A DNA stretch of 13,424 nucleotides from Prevotella sp. UBA3837 (GTDB taxonomy: Bacteria; Bacteroidota; Bacteroidia; Bacteroidales; Bacteroidaceae): assembly GCA_002392835.1 (NCBI GenBank), contig DGHX01000099.1:5964-19387 (forward strand). Reading direction: 5' to 3'. This document shows, piece after piece, positions 6,201 to 13,424 of the stretch; positions within the stretch are counted from its first letter, which is position 1; each line of letters starts with the position of its first letter. The notes under the pieces were generated by a model. It did no database searches, was not told the DNA's origin, and saw nothing but the letters and a program-made list of their open reading frames with translations. A program made the position numbers and the translations under genes.

Positions 6201-9200
6201 ATGGACAACAACGACCTGAAAGAACGGGATTTTGAAGCGTATATAGAGCATTGGCTGACCACAGAGGGGGGCTACGTGAAGGGCGACCAGGCCACGTATG
6301 ATAAAGAACGGGCCATCGACCTGAAGACGCTCATCAAGTTTCTCTGTCTGACGCAGACGAAGAAATGGGAACTGTATGAAAAGAAATATGGTGCCCAGAC
6401 GGAAGACCGCCTCTACAACGTGCTGCAGGACAAGATTCACGAGCGCGGTCTGATATGGGTGTTGCGCAACGGGCTGGACGACTTGGGCTTTAAGTTCAAG
6501 TTGGTGTATTTCGAGCCTGCCAGTCCGCTCAACGAGGAACTGAACCTTCACTACCAGCAGAACATCATGGAGTGTACGCGCCAGTTTGCCTACTCCACCC
6601 AGAACCACAATACCATCGATATGGTGCTGTCGGTGAACGGCATCCCTGTAGTGGCCCTGGAACTGAAGAACCAGTTGACAGGACAGAACGTAGAGAACTC
6701 GCGCCAGCAGTGGATGAACGACCGCGACCAGCGCGAAGAACTGTTCCAGTTCAACCACCGCATCCTGGCATACTTCGGCGTGGATCTCTACGAGGCTATC
6801 ATGGCCACTGAACTGCGTGGCCCGAAGACGTTCTTCATGCCGTTCAACCAAGGCAGCAACGGTGCAGGCAACGTGGGTGGTAAAGGCAACCCCGAAGCAC
6901 CGGAAGGAAAGTACACCACCTGCTATCTGTGGGAGCGTGTGCTGAACCGTCGCATGCTGCTCTGCATCTTGCAGCGATACATCTCCCGTCAGGAAGAGGA
7001 GCGCATCAGCATCTATAAGACAAAGGATGGCACCATCAAGCAGGAGAAGAAGAAAAGCGTAAAGATTATCTTCCCACGCTACCACCAACTCGACGTGGTG
7101 GAAAAGTTGATAGCCGACACCGCCGAACATGGCTCGGGGAAGAACTACCTCATACAACACTCGGCAGGCTCCGGCAAGTCTAACTCCATCGCATGGGTGG
7201 CCTACCGCTTGGGAGCATTGCAGAACGCAGAGTTGAAACCGATGTTCAACTGCGTATTCGTTATCACCGACCGCCGTGTGCTGAACTCACAACTACAGAA
7301 CACCATCCTGGGCTTCGACCATGTAGATGGAACGGTAGAGACGGTGAAGGACAGCGATTCATCCACCAAACTGCGCGACCTGATCAACGATGACAACTCA
7401 CGCATCATCATCTGTACGCTGCACCGCTTCCCGCTTATCTATAAAGAGGTGAACAAGAATACGGGCAAACGCTATGCCCTCATTGTGGATGAAGCCCACT
7501 CGTCGCAAACGGGTAAGGCAGCAGAGAAGATGAAGGCTGCGCTGGCAGATACCGACGAGGCGCTGCGAGAGATGGCGGCTATGCAGGACATCGCTGAGGA
7601 AGAACTGGAGAAACAGCGCGACGAAATCATTGACACGCTGTTGGCACAGGGGCAGCACAGCAACCTGTCGTTCTATGCCTTCACCGCCACGCCCAAGCCC
7701 AAGACGCTGCGCACCTTCGGTGTCTGCACCCATCAAGACATTGACCCGACGAAGTGCCGCTACGAGGCATTCCATACCTATTCGATGCTACAGGCCATCG
7801 AGGAAGGATTTATAAAGGATGTGCTGCTGAGCTATACACCATATAGCGTGAGTTACGAGATTACAAAGCGTATCACCGATGACCCGGAATATGAAGAGAC
7901 ACCAGCCACACGGGCCGTCAAGGCTTTCCACGACAATCACCAGCACGTTATCGACAAGAAGTGCGCCATCATCGTAGAGAAATTCCGTGAGGTGACGCTG
8001 CCCGCCATGCAGGGCAAGGCAAAGGCGATGGTGGTGACGGCGAGCCGTGCGCATGCCGTGCGTTACTATATGGCTATCAAAGCCTATTGCGAGCAGCAGG
8101 GTTATACCGATGTGCATCCGCTGGTGGCTTTCTCCGGCAAGGTGCTCTATCAGGAGCATGAATATACCGAGACGGCCATGAACTCTACGCCCGACTATAA
8201 GATTAGTGAGGCAGGACTGCCGCTGTTCTTCGCCTCCGACCTCTACAATGTACTGGTGGTGGCAGATAAGTACCAGACGGGTTTTGACGAACCACTGCTG
8301 CACACCATGTTCGTGGATAAGAAACTGCGCGATGTGAAGGCAGTGCAGACGTTGAGCCGTCTGAACCGCGCCCACCCGGATAAGGTAGATACATACGTGC
8401 TGGACTTCGTGAACGACCCGGAGGACATCAAGAAGAGTTTCGAGCCGTTCTATACCGGCACCGAACTCATCAAACCGATGGACTTGAATTCGGTCTTCAC
8501 CCTGCGCGACAACATCCGTGAACTCAATCTATGGAACGACCAGGACGAGCAACGGGTGGAGGACATCGTAAAGACAGTGAAGAAGGACGACCCAACAAGA
8601 TTGGGCAAGCTGTCGAATGCCTTCAAAGGCGTGGTTGATCGTATCAACCAGTTGGACGAAAGGCTACGGGTAGGCGACGGAACGTCGGGAATGGATACGT
8701 TCTACACCGTGCGAGGCCAAATCAAACAGTTCGTGCGTTTCTATAACTATCTGGCACAGGTGGAGCGCACTTATAACCGCGACCTCTACCGTACCTGCGT
8801 ATTCTGTGACTTGCTCCTGAGACTCATCAAGACCAAGCCCCATGAGCGCATTGACCTGAACAAGCAACTGATGCTGGTCAACTCGCGCATCGAGGCTGGA
8901 GAGACACAGAGCATCCACCTGGACAAGAATGCAGGAGGCCTGACCACCCCAAAGCCTGGTGCCGGTAATGGTCCCGACGATAAGCGTGACCTGCTCTCAA
9001 ACATCATTGACAAGGTGAACATGATGTTCCGAGGCAACTTTACCAAGGAAGACCGGGTGCTGGTGGAAAGCATCTATGATAAGTTGAACACGCCAAAGGT
9101 ACGCCGCAAACTGACCAAACAGGCCAAGAACAACGACCCGAAACAGTTTGCCGAGAGCATCTTCCCAGAGGTGTTTGCAGAGGCTGCACAGGAGTGCTAT

Positions 9201-9953
9201 GGCGACCAGATGGAGGCTTTCCGTCGCCTGTTCCAGAACCACGACCTCTACAACAGCATCATGACACAGATGGGTGACATGATGTATGCCAACTTCCGTG
9301 CGCAGGACGAGGCCGTGTTCAATCCGGAGCGATTCAAGGAGAAGGTACTGCCCGTGATGCAGAAGGAGTTTGGCGACATCCAGTTCGACATCAAGCCTTA
9401 TCCGTTGGTGGCCGACTGGCTCGTGAAGGTGATTGCGGCTGAGACGGCTCCCTCGATGGACGGTGCCAACGATGTGTTGCAGAATGCTTTTAACCGCCTG
9501 TACTGCTCGCCCCGCAAGGTGGCCTTCATGGATAAGAAGAGCCACTTCCGTTCATTAGTGAGTTACTTCGAGGTGTTCCTGAAGAAGATATACTTCATCG
9601 AGAACGGCAAGGAGATGGTGGTCACCCGCGAAAATGCCCGCCCCGGTGAGATGCCGTCTCTGGCAGACTGCATCTATCAGACTCCCTGCCTGAAGCGTCT
9701 GAAGTATGAGCCGGAATCGAACAAGTTCAAAGGCTGGCTCCAGCAGTTGCGTGACTGGCGCAATGAACAGTCGCACCAGGCCCCGATAGCCACAGAAGAA
9801 GAGTACGATGCCGCCATCCATATCGTCACCGCCCTCTACCTCTACGTGACGGCCTATAACATCAAGTGGATACAGCCCAAGATGGAGGCACAGGTGGTTA
9901 CACTCAAAACAGAAGCGCAGCACATGGACATGGCTGCTGAAGGTATTCTGTAG
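6201..9953 (+). CDS. hsdR: Type I restriction enzyme motor and nuclease subunit HsdR
   Basis: This 1250-residue subunit pulls DNA through the bound complex using ATP and cuts unmethylated DNA at a distance. The N-terminal nuclease shows the PD-(D/E)xK residues D140, E154 and K156 (IDMVLS, then ALELKN). The helicase motor shows Walker A AGSGKS at 322-327, DEAH at 430-433, motif III FTATP near 494-498, and motif VI QTLSRLNRAH at 716-725 after ADKYQTGFDEP. All catalytic residues expected for activity are present. The C-terminal ~450 residues are helical and probably contact the methylase core. The last ~130 residues contain RNEQSH (R1187 to H1192), which fits the Rx4-6H signature of HEPN domains. 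It begins 15 bases after fic, without a clear ribosome site, and closes the operon. A standalone helicase is unlikely, given the nuclease motif and neighbours. Confidence 0.96.
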   Translation: MDNNDLKERDFEAYIEHWLTTEGGYVKGDQATYDKERAIDLKTLIKFLCLTQTKKWELYEKKYGAQTEDRLYNVLQDKIHERGLIWVLRNGLDDLGFKFKLVYFEPASPLNEELNLHYQQNIMECTRQFAYSTQNHNTIDMVLSVNGIPVVALELKNQLTGQNVENSRQQWMNDRDQREELFQFNHRILAYFGVDLYEAIMATELRGPKTFFMPFNQGSNGAGNVGGKGNPEAPEGKYTTCYLWERVLNRRMLLCILQRYISRQEEERISIYKTKDGTIKQEKKKSVKIIFPRYHQLDVVEKLIADTAEHGSGKNYLIQHSAGSGKSNSIAWVAYRLGALQNAELKPMFNCVFVITDRRVLNSQLQNTILGFDHVDGTVETVKDSDSSTKLRDLINDDNSRIIICTLHRFPLIYKEVNKNTGKRYALIVDEAHSSQTGKAAEKMKAALADTDEALREMAAMQDIAEEELEKQRDEIIDTLLAQGQHSNLSFYAFTATPKPKTLRTFGVCTHQDIDPTKCRYEAFHTYSMLQAIEEGFIKDVLLSYTPYSVSYEITKRITDDPEYEETPATRAVKAFHDNHQHVIDKKCAIIVEKFREVTLPAMQGKAKAMVVTASRAHAVRYYMAIKAYCEQQGYTDVHPLVAFSGKVLYQEHEYTETAMNSTPDYKISEAGLPLFFASDLYNVLVVADKYQTGFDEPLLHTMFVDKKLRDVKAVQTLSRLNRAHPDKVDTYVLDFVNDPEDIKKSFEPFYTGTELIKPMDLNSVFTLRDNIRELNLWNDQDEQRVEDIVKTVKKDDPTRLGKLSNAFKGVVDRINQLDERLRVGDGTSGMDTFYTVRGQIKQFVRFYNYLAQVERTYNRDLYRTCVFCDLLLRLIKTKPHERIDLNKQLMLVNSRIEAGETQSIHLDKNAGGLTTPKPGAGNGPDDKRDLLSNIIDKVNMMFRGNFTKEDRVLVESIYDKLNTPKVRRKLTKQAKNNDPKQFAESIFPEVFAEAAQECYGDQMEAFRRLFQNHDLYNSIMTQMGDMMYANFRAQDEAVFNPERFKEKVLPVMQKEFGDIQFDIKPYPLVADWLVKVIAAETAPSMDGANDVLQNAFNRLYCSPRKVAFMDKKSHFRSLVSYFEVFLKKIYFIENGKEMVVTRENARPGEMPSLADCIYQTPCLKRLKYEPESNKFKGWLQQLRDWRNEQSHQAPIATEEEYDAAIHIVTALYLYVTAYNIKWIQPKMEAQVVTLKTEAQHMDMAAEGIL

Positions 9954-10046
9954 CGATGGCGTAACCGAGCAGAAGAGGATTCAGAAAACACAAAATACTA
10001 TTCATCTATTCATTATTGCTTGTAACGCATTGCAAATTAATAATAT

Positions 10047-10082
10047 AGTGAATGAATAGAACATGCTGTCTATTCATTCACT
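10047..10082. repeat. Perfect 14-bp inverted repeat (hairpin)
   Basis: AGTGAATGAATAGA (10047-10060) and TCTATTCATTCACT (10069-10082) are exact reverse complements separated by 8 bases. The stem lies about 95 bases past the hsdR stop and could end transcription or protect the 3' end of the operon mRNA, but no run of T follows on either strand, so it is not a classic intrinsic terminator. Confidence 0.85.
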
Positions 10083-10164
10083 ATTCATAACTTCTCGCGC
10101 TTACCCGATATTTCCTGTCGATGATAAAGCGTCAGGAGCATCGTCTGTGAACATTATTGAAGGC

Positions 10165-10225
10165 GGAAACAAATTGTTTCCTGCGTGGAAACAAACTGTT
10201 TCCGTTAGAGAAACAAACTGTTTCC
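10165..10225. repeat. Three palindromes repeated at exact 22-bp spacing
   Basis: GGAAACAAATTGTTTCC (10165-10181), GGAAACAAACTGTTTCC (10187-10203) and AGAAACAAACTGTTTCC (10209-10225) start exactly 22 bases apart, with different 5-base spacers (TGCGT, GTTAG). Each copy is dyad-symmetric: eight-base arms around one base in the first, seven-base arms in the second, six-base in the third. Conserved boxes with unconserved spacers at about two helical turns resemble an operator or iteron array bound cooperatively by a dimeric protein on one face of the DNA. The protein is unknown. Confidence 0.9.
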
Positions 10226-10308
10226 AATCTTTATGTTATTGCGAAACAGCCTGTAATACAGATGGATAGTGCTGTGATGTTATTTATTTTGCTGTATTCT
10301 CTAATCAT

Positions 10309-10349
10309 TTATGAATAGACGATAGTCAAGATATAACCTCTATTCATAA
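10309..10349. repeat. Perfect 11-bp inverted repeat (hairpin)
   Basis: TTATGAATAGA (10309-10319) and TCTATTCATAA (10339-10349) are exact reverse complements separated by 19 bases. It lies about 75 bases past the end of the minus-strand pseudogene and uses the same octamer as the hairpin at 10047-10082. It could be a 3' hairpin for the minus-strand transcript, though no T-run follows. Confidence 0.8.
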
Positions 10350-10425
10350 GATAAACCATTTATATACAGGAGGTTATAAGCAAAAATGAATAGATGGCCT
10401 AATTTCACCATCATGAATGGCTCTT

Positions 10426-10730
10426 TCATTTGTGTGTCCGTCTCTTCTCTTCCCGCCGCCGCTGCTTGTCGCGTGCCTTGAAAGCCTTGTAGGCACTCAC
10501 GCCGAGGTCGTAGCCCGAGCGGGCGGAGAGGCGGAACGACTGGCGGGCATCCTTGTAGGCACCGAGCTTCTCGAATGCGATGTCATGCCGCTGGTGGCCA
10601 TGTTGTTGCCGCTGGTCAGACCATACTGGCTGTCCTGGCCGCGCAGTGCCCGGTGGTAGTGTGTCTCCTGCGCCGCGGCCGTCAGTGCGACGGCCGTGAG
10701 CAGGACGGTGATGATGCTTCTCGTCTTCAT
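10426..10730 (-). pseudogene. Small secreted protein gene broken by a one-base frameshift
   Basis: The minus-strand ATG at 10730 opens a clear signal peptide, MKTRSIITVLLTAVALTAAA, with a likely cut before or after Q21. The frame reads sensibly to NNMATSG and then turns into low-quality Ser/Pro/Arg-rich sequence ending at 10497. From about 10586 downstream another frame reads convincingly: HDIAFEKLGAYKDARQSF, then SARSGYDLGVSAYKAF and a basic tail KARDKQRRREEKRRTHK, ending at TGA 10426-10428. Adding one base between 10586 and 10587 would give SGYDIAF, echoing the later SGYDLGVSAYKAF, and a protein of about 101 residues. So this is a recent frameshift, a sequencing error, or less likely a programmed shift. 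It lies 39 bases after murF-alr on the same strand. The family is not recognised; the product would be exported. Confidence 0.7.
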
Positions 10731-10752
10731 ACTTGTTTAGCTTTTGTTGCAG

Positions 10753-10769
10753 ACAAGCTCATGGCTTGT
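10753..10769 (-). other. Small hairpin directly after the murF-alr stop
   Basis: ACAAGC (10753-10758) pairs with GCTTGT (10764-10769) around a 5-base loop, abutting the murF-alr stop codon. No T-run follows on the minus strand, so it is a weak structure rather than a clear terminator; transcription may continue into the small gene downstream. Confidence 0.35.
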
Positions 10770-13334
10770 TCAGTCTTTGAAGTACACGCGCTTCACGCGG
10801 TTCGACACGCTGGTGAGCACCTCGTAGGGGATGGTGTCGAGCACGTTGCTGAGTACGGTGACGGGCAGCTCCGGCCCGAAGATCTCCACCTGGTCACCCT
10901 CCTGGCAGGGAATGTCGGTGACGTCGATGAGTGCCACGTCCATGCAGATGTTTCCCACGTACTCTGCCTTCTGCCCGCCTACGATGCAATAGCCGTGGCG
11001 GTTGCCCAGGTGGCGGTCCAGTCCGTCGGCATAGCCTATGGGTATGGCGGCGATGCGGCTGTCGCGCGTCAGGCGGCCCTTGCGGCTGTAGCCTACCGTC
11101 TCTTCTTTGGGCACGTCGTGGATTTGCAGGATGGTTGTCTTCAGCGTAGATACGGTTTCGAGCATGTCGTTTGTGCGTGGGTCAACGCCGTAGAGACCGA
11201 TGCCCAGGCGGCACATGTCGAGCTGCCGCTCGGGGAAGTGCTCGATGCCGGCGCTGTTGTCGATGTGGCGCAGAATCTTGTGCGGGAAGGCAGCCTGCAG
11301 CTGGCGGCTGGCGCGGTCGAAGCGCTCGAACTGCAGGGCCGAGAAGCGGTCGAAGTCGTCGCTGTCGCTGCCCACGAAGTGTGAGAACACGGAGCGGGGG
11401 ATGACGGCGGACTGATGGCGCAGCACATCGATGAGGCGGTCAATGTCAGACTGGGCCGACTGGTCAGACGTCTCCTTCGCTTCAAATCCCAAGCGGTGCA
11501 TGCCGGTGTCGAGCTTGATGTGTACGGGCCACCCCGTGATGCCCTGCTGGCGTGCCGCCTTGATGAGGGCGTCGAGCAGGCGGAAGCTGTACACCTCGGG
11601 CTCGAGGTCGTAGTCGAAGAGTGTCTTGAACGACGACATCTCGGGGTTCATGACGATGATGTTCTGCGTGATGCCCGCGCGACGCAGCTCGGCACCCTCG
11701 TCGGCCACGGCCACGGCCAGGTAGTCTACGCGCTGGTCCTGCAGCGTCTTGGCTATCTCCACGGCACCGGCACCGTAGGCGTCGGCCTTGATCATGCAGA
11801 CGAGCTTCACGTCGGGCTTCATCAGCGAGCGGTAGTGGTTCAGGTTGCTCACCACGGCGTTGAGGTCTACCTCGAGGATGGTCTCGTGCACCTTCTGCTC
11901 CAGCAGGTCGCTGATGCGCTCGAAGCCGAAGCGGCGGGCGCCCTTGAGCAGCACCACCTCGTCGTGCAGCGAGCGGAAGTCGGTGCTCTGCAGGAAGCTG
12001 TCCACGCTGGGGAAGAAGGCCTTCTGCGCAATGGCTATCTGTGCTGCCTGTGCGCTCACCTGCGGCCCTATGCCCACGAAGCGGTCGATGCCGCGCTTCA
12101 GGGCCAGGTCGCTCACCTGGCGGTAGAGGTTTTCAGGCTGTTCGCCGCTCTGGAAGATGTCGCTCAGGATGAGCGTGCGGCGGCGCCCCTGATGGTCGGG
12201 CCGGCGCTGCATGAAGTCGAGGGCGATGTCGAGCGACTGCAGGTCGCTGTTGTACGAGTCGTTGATGAGCGTCAGCCCGTGCTGGCCCTCCTTCACCTCC
12301 AGGCGCATGGCAATGGGCTCCAGACGGCGCATGCGCTGGGCCAGCATCTCGGGTGACAGGCCCAGGTAGAGGGCCGTGGCGGCACAGGTGATGGAGTTCT
12401 CGATGGAGGCCTCGTCGTAGAAGGGCAGCTCGTACTGTCCGTGCACGCCCTTGAACACATAGTCAACAACGGTGGTGCCACTGCTGCCGTCCTTCGGCGT
12501 GGCGACGCTGACGTACATGGGTGCCGATGTGCTGTAGCGGCTCCAGCCTATGCGCTCGCCGTGCAGGTCGCTGCGGCGCACGCTGCGGCTCACCACATCG
12601 TCGTCGCTGGGGTAGACGATGGCCTGTGCGTCGCGGAACAGGAGCAGCTTCTCCATGCATTTCTCGTCGAGCGAGCGGAAGTTCTCCTGATGGGCGGCAC
12701 CCAGCGAGGTGAGCACGCCGATGGTGGGCTGGATGATGTCGTGCAGCGACAGCATCTCGCCCGGCTGGCTGATGCCGGCTTCGAAGAGGGCCACCTGCGT
12801 CTGCTCGTTCATGAGCCACACCGACAGGGGGACGCCAATCTGCGAGTTATAGCTGCGGGGTGAGCGGGTGACTTTGAGGGTGGAGGGTGACGGGTGGAGG
12901 GTGGAGGGCGAGGGGTGGGGGGTGGAGGGCTGGTTGACGCCGGAGAGCAGCTGGTAGAGCCACTCCTTCACCCATGTCTTGCCATTGCTGCCGGTGATGC
13001 CCACCACGGGAATGTTGAACTCGTCGCGGTGGCGCTCGGCCAGCCGCTGCAGGGCGGCCAGCGGCGAGGGCACGCGCAGGAAGTTAGCCTGGGCGTAGGC
13101 GGTGTCCTGGTTGTCAGGTACTTGCTCCACCACGAAGTTGCGCACGCCGCGGCGGTACAGCTCGTCAATATATTTATGCCCGTCGCTGCGCTGTGTGCGC
13201 AGGGCGAAGAAGAGCGTCTGCTCGGGGAAGCAGAGCGAGCGGCTGTCGGTGAGCAGCCAGCCAATGGTGGCCTCGCTCTGCCCGTAGCGGTGGGCGCCGA
13301 TGAGCGTGGCTATTTTCTCTATGCTGTAGGTCAT
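10770..13334 (-). CDS. Bifunctional UDP-MurNAc-tripeptide:D-Ala-D-Ala ligase (MurF) / alanine racemase (Alr)
   Basis: This 854-residue cytoplasmic protein joins two steps of peptidoglycan precursor synthesis: Alr makes D-alanine from L-alanine, and MurF adds the D-Ala-D-Ala dipeptide to the UDP-MurNAc-tripeptide. This fusion is known in Bacteroidetes. The MurF part (~1-480) has the P-loop GITGSNGKT at 112-120, RSYNSQIGVPLSVWL from ~160, EAGISQPGEM, and the C-terminal INDSYNSD and LILSDIFQSGEQ segments. The racemase (~483-854) has the PLP lysine K516 in MIKADAYGAG, HIKLDTGMHRLGF, and GYADGLDR carrying the usual catalytic tyrosine. Residues ~132-155 are an extra Pro/Ser/Thr-rich stretch made by a heptanucleotide repeat, between the P-loop and the NSQIG motif. 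The ATG at 13334 gives MTYSIEKIATLIGA, the normal MurF start. GC content is clearly higher than in the restriction operon. Confidence 0.96.
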   Translation of the reverse strand: MTYSIEKIATLIGAHRYGQSEATIGWLLTDSRSLCFPEQTLFFALRTQRSDGHKYIDELYRRGVRNFVVEQVPDNQDTAYAQANFLRVPSPLAALQRLAERHRDEFNIPVVGITGSNGKTWVKEWLYQLLSGVNQPSTPHPSPSTLHPSPSTLKVTRSPRSYNSQIGVPLSVWLMNEQTQVALFEAGISQPGEMLSLHDIIQPTIGVLTSLGAAHQENFRSLDEKCMEKLLLFRDAQAIVYPSDDDVVSRSVRRSDLHGERIGWSRYSTSAPMYVSVATPKDGSSGTTVVDYVFKGVHGQYELPFYDEASIENSITCAATALYLGLSPEMLAQRMRRLEPIAMRLEVKEGQHGLTLINDSYNSDLQSLDIALDFMQRRPDHQGRRRTLILSDIFQSGEQPENLYRQVSDLALKRGIDRFVGIGPQVSAQAAQIAIAQKAFFPSVDSFLQSTDFRSLHDEVVLLKGARRFGFERISDLLEQKVHETILEVDLNAVVSNLNHYRSLMKPDVKLVCMIKADAYGAGAVEIAKTLQDQRVDYLAVAVADEGAELRRAGITQNIIVMNPEMSSFKTLFDYDLEPEVYSFRLLDALIKAARQQGITGWPVHIKLDTGMHRLGFEAKETSDQSAQSDIDRLIDVLRHQSAVIPRSVFSHFVGSDSDDFDRFSALQFERFDRASRQLQAAFPHKILRHIDNSAGIEHFPERQLDMCRLGIGLYGVDPRTNDMLETVSTLKTTILQIHDVPKEETVGYSRKGRLTRDSRIAAIPIGYADGLDRHLGNRHGYCIVGGQKAEYVGNICMDVALIDVTDIPCQEGDQVEIFGPELPVTVLSNVLDTIPYEVLTSVSNRVKRVYFKD
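12878..12929. repeat. G-rich heptanucleotide tandem repeat (GGGTGGA) inside murF
   Basis: Seven consecutive 7-base units (12878-12926), each starting with GGG and mostly GGGTGGA, are followed by another GGG. Eight GGG runs separated by four bases on the plus strand could form G-quadruplexes; the murF mRNA has the C-rich complement. Three units equal 21 bases, so the protein shows a seven-residue period (PSTPHPS, PSTLHPS, PSTLKVT at ~136-156). The tract replaces what is normally a short loop in MurF. Confidence 0.9.
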
Positions 13335-13424
13335 TTCTTTCTTTTTGTTATTTCGTTATATCATTATTAAGCATTAAGTAACCGTTAAAAAATAACTTAG
13401 TATGATTAAGATACTGACCCCACC

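Larger units (their letters stand above)
9998..10393. repeat. Eight copies of octamer CTATTCAT in both orientations
   Basis: CTATTCAT occurs at 9998-10005, 10006-10013 (tandem), 10070-10077, 10081-10088 and 10340-10347; its complement ATGAATAG is at 10052-10059, 10311-10318 and 10386-10393. A one-mismatch copy, ATGAATGG, is at 10413-10420. Several copies form the arms of the two large inverted repeats in this gap. The pattern suggests a repeated protein-binding box or a family of dispersed elements; the function is unknown. Confidence 0.85.
9954..10425. other. Repeat-rich AT-rich convergent intergenic region
   Basis: This 472-base gap separates hsdR (plus strand) from a minus-strand gene, so the genes on each side converge. 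No convincing gene is seen. It contains a cluster of CTATTCAT octamers, two long inverted repeats and a 22-bp-periodic array of palindromes, each listed separately. The density of ordered repeats is much higher than a plain terminator region needs. A 68-codon plus-strand frame at 10063-10269 runs through the repeats and looks spurious. Confidence 0.7.

Noticed and set aside
10047..10082. Intrinsic terminator after hsdR
   Set aside because: The stem is strong but AT-rich and not followed by a T-run on either strand, so it is recorded only as an inverted repeat.
10165..10225. Possible CRISPR array
   Set aside because: The repeats are 17 bp with 5-base spacers; real spacers are about 25-40 bases, and no cas genes are present.
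10063..10269. 68-codon plus-strand reading frame in the intergenic repeat region
   Set aside because: It runs through the hairpin and the palindrome array, has no recognisable domain, and its sequence is dictated by the repeats.
11415..12356. 313-codon plus-strand reading frame opposite murF-alr
   Set aside because: It is a shadow of the GC-rich murF-alr gene, with repetitive Val/His/Leu/Ala composition and no family resemblance.
13402..13424. ATG at 13402 opening a plus-strand frame (MIKILTP) that runs off the window
   Set aside because: Only seven complete codons are visible, with no clear ribosome site or promoter; it could be the start of a divergent gene but cannot be supported.

Overview
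The window looks like chromosomal DNA from a member of the Bacteroidales, most likely Prevotella or a close relative. Three things suggest this: the MurF-alanine racemase fusion typical of Bacteroidetes, a Bacteroidetes-style -7 element (TACCTTTG) ahead of the first gene, and few strong Shine-Dalgarno sites. The genus is an inference.

Positions 1-416 hold no gene. They carry a perfect 21-bp inverted repeat, a cluster of ~10-bp TTTAACTCC-type repeats, and the probable promoter. Positions 417-9953 are a compact plus-strand type I restriction-modification operon with two passengers: hsdM (DNA methylase), a possible 26-aa ORF, an AlbA_2/GHKL-type ATP-binding protein, hsdS (specificity subunit), a Fic-family protein, and hsdR (restriction and translocation subunit). 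HsdM, HsdS and HsdR should form the restriction complex. The AlbA_2 and Fic proteins are not needed for restriction and may regulate the locus or add a second line of defence; Fic sits between hsdS and hsdR, where the prr locus carries the PrrC anticodon nuclease. HsdR ends in a region with an RNxxxH motif resembling HEPN ribonucleases.

Positions 9954-10425 form an AT-rich gap full of small repeats: eight copies of CTATTCAT or its complement, two long perfect inverted repeats, and three palindromes (GGAAACAAACTGTTTCC type) spaced exactly 22 bp apart.

Positions 10426-13334 are on the minus strand and clearly more GC-rich. They hold the bifunctional cell-wall gene murF-alr, followed by a small secreted-protein gene that appears broken by a one-base frameshift. 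murF-alr carries an in-frame, G-rich heptanucleotide repeat that adds about 24 residues between the MurF P-loop and its NSQIG motif. The composition change suggests the restriction locus is an acquired or exchangeable island beside a core cell-wall locus.

No tRNA, rRNA, CRISPR array, transposase or integrase was seen.
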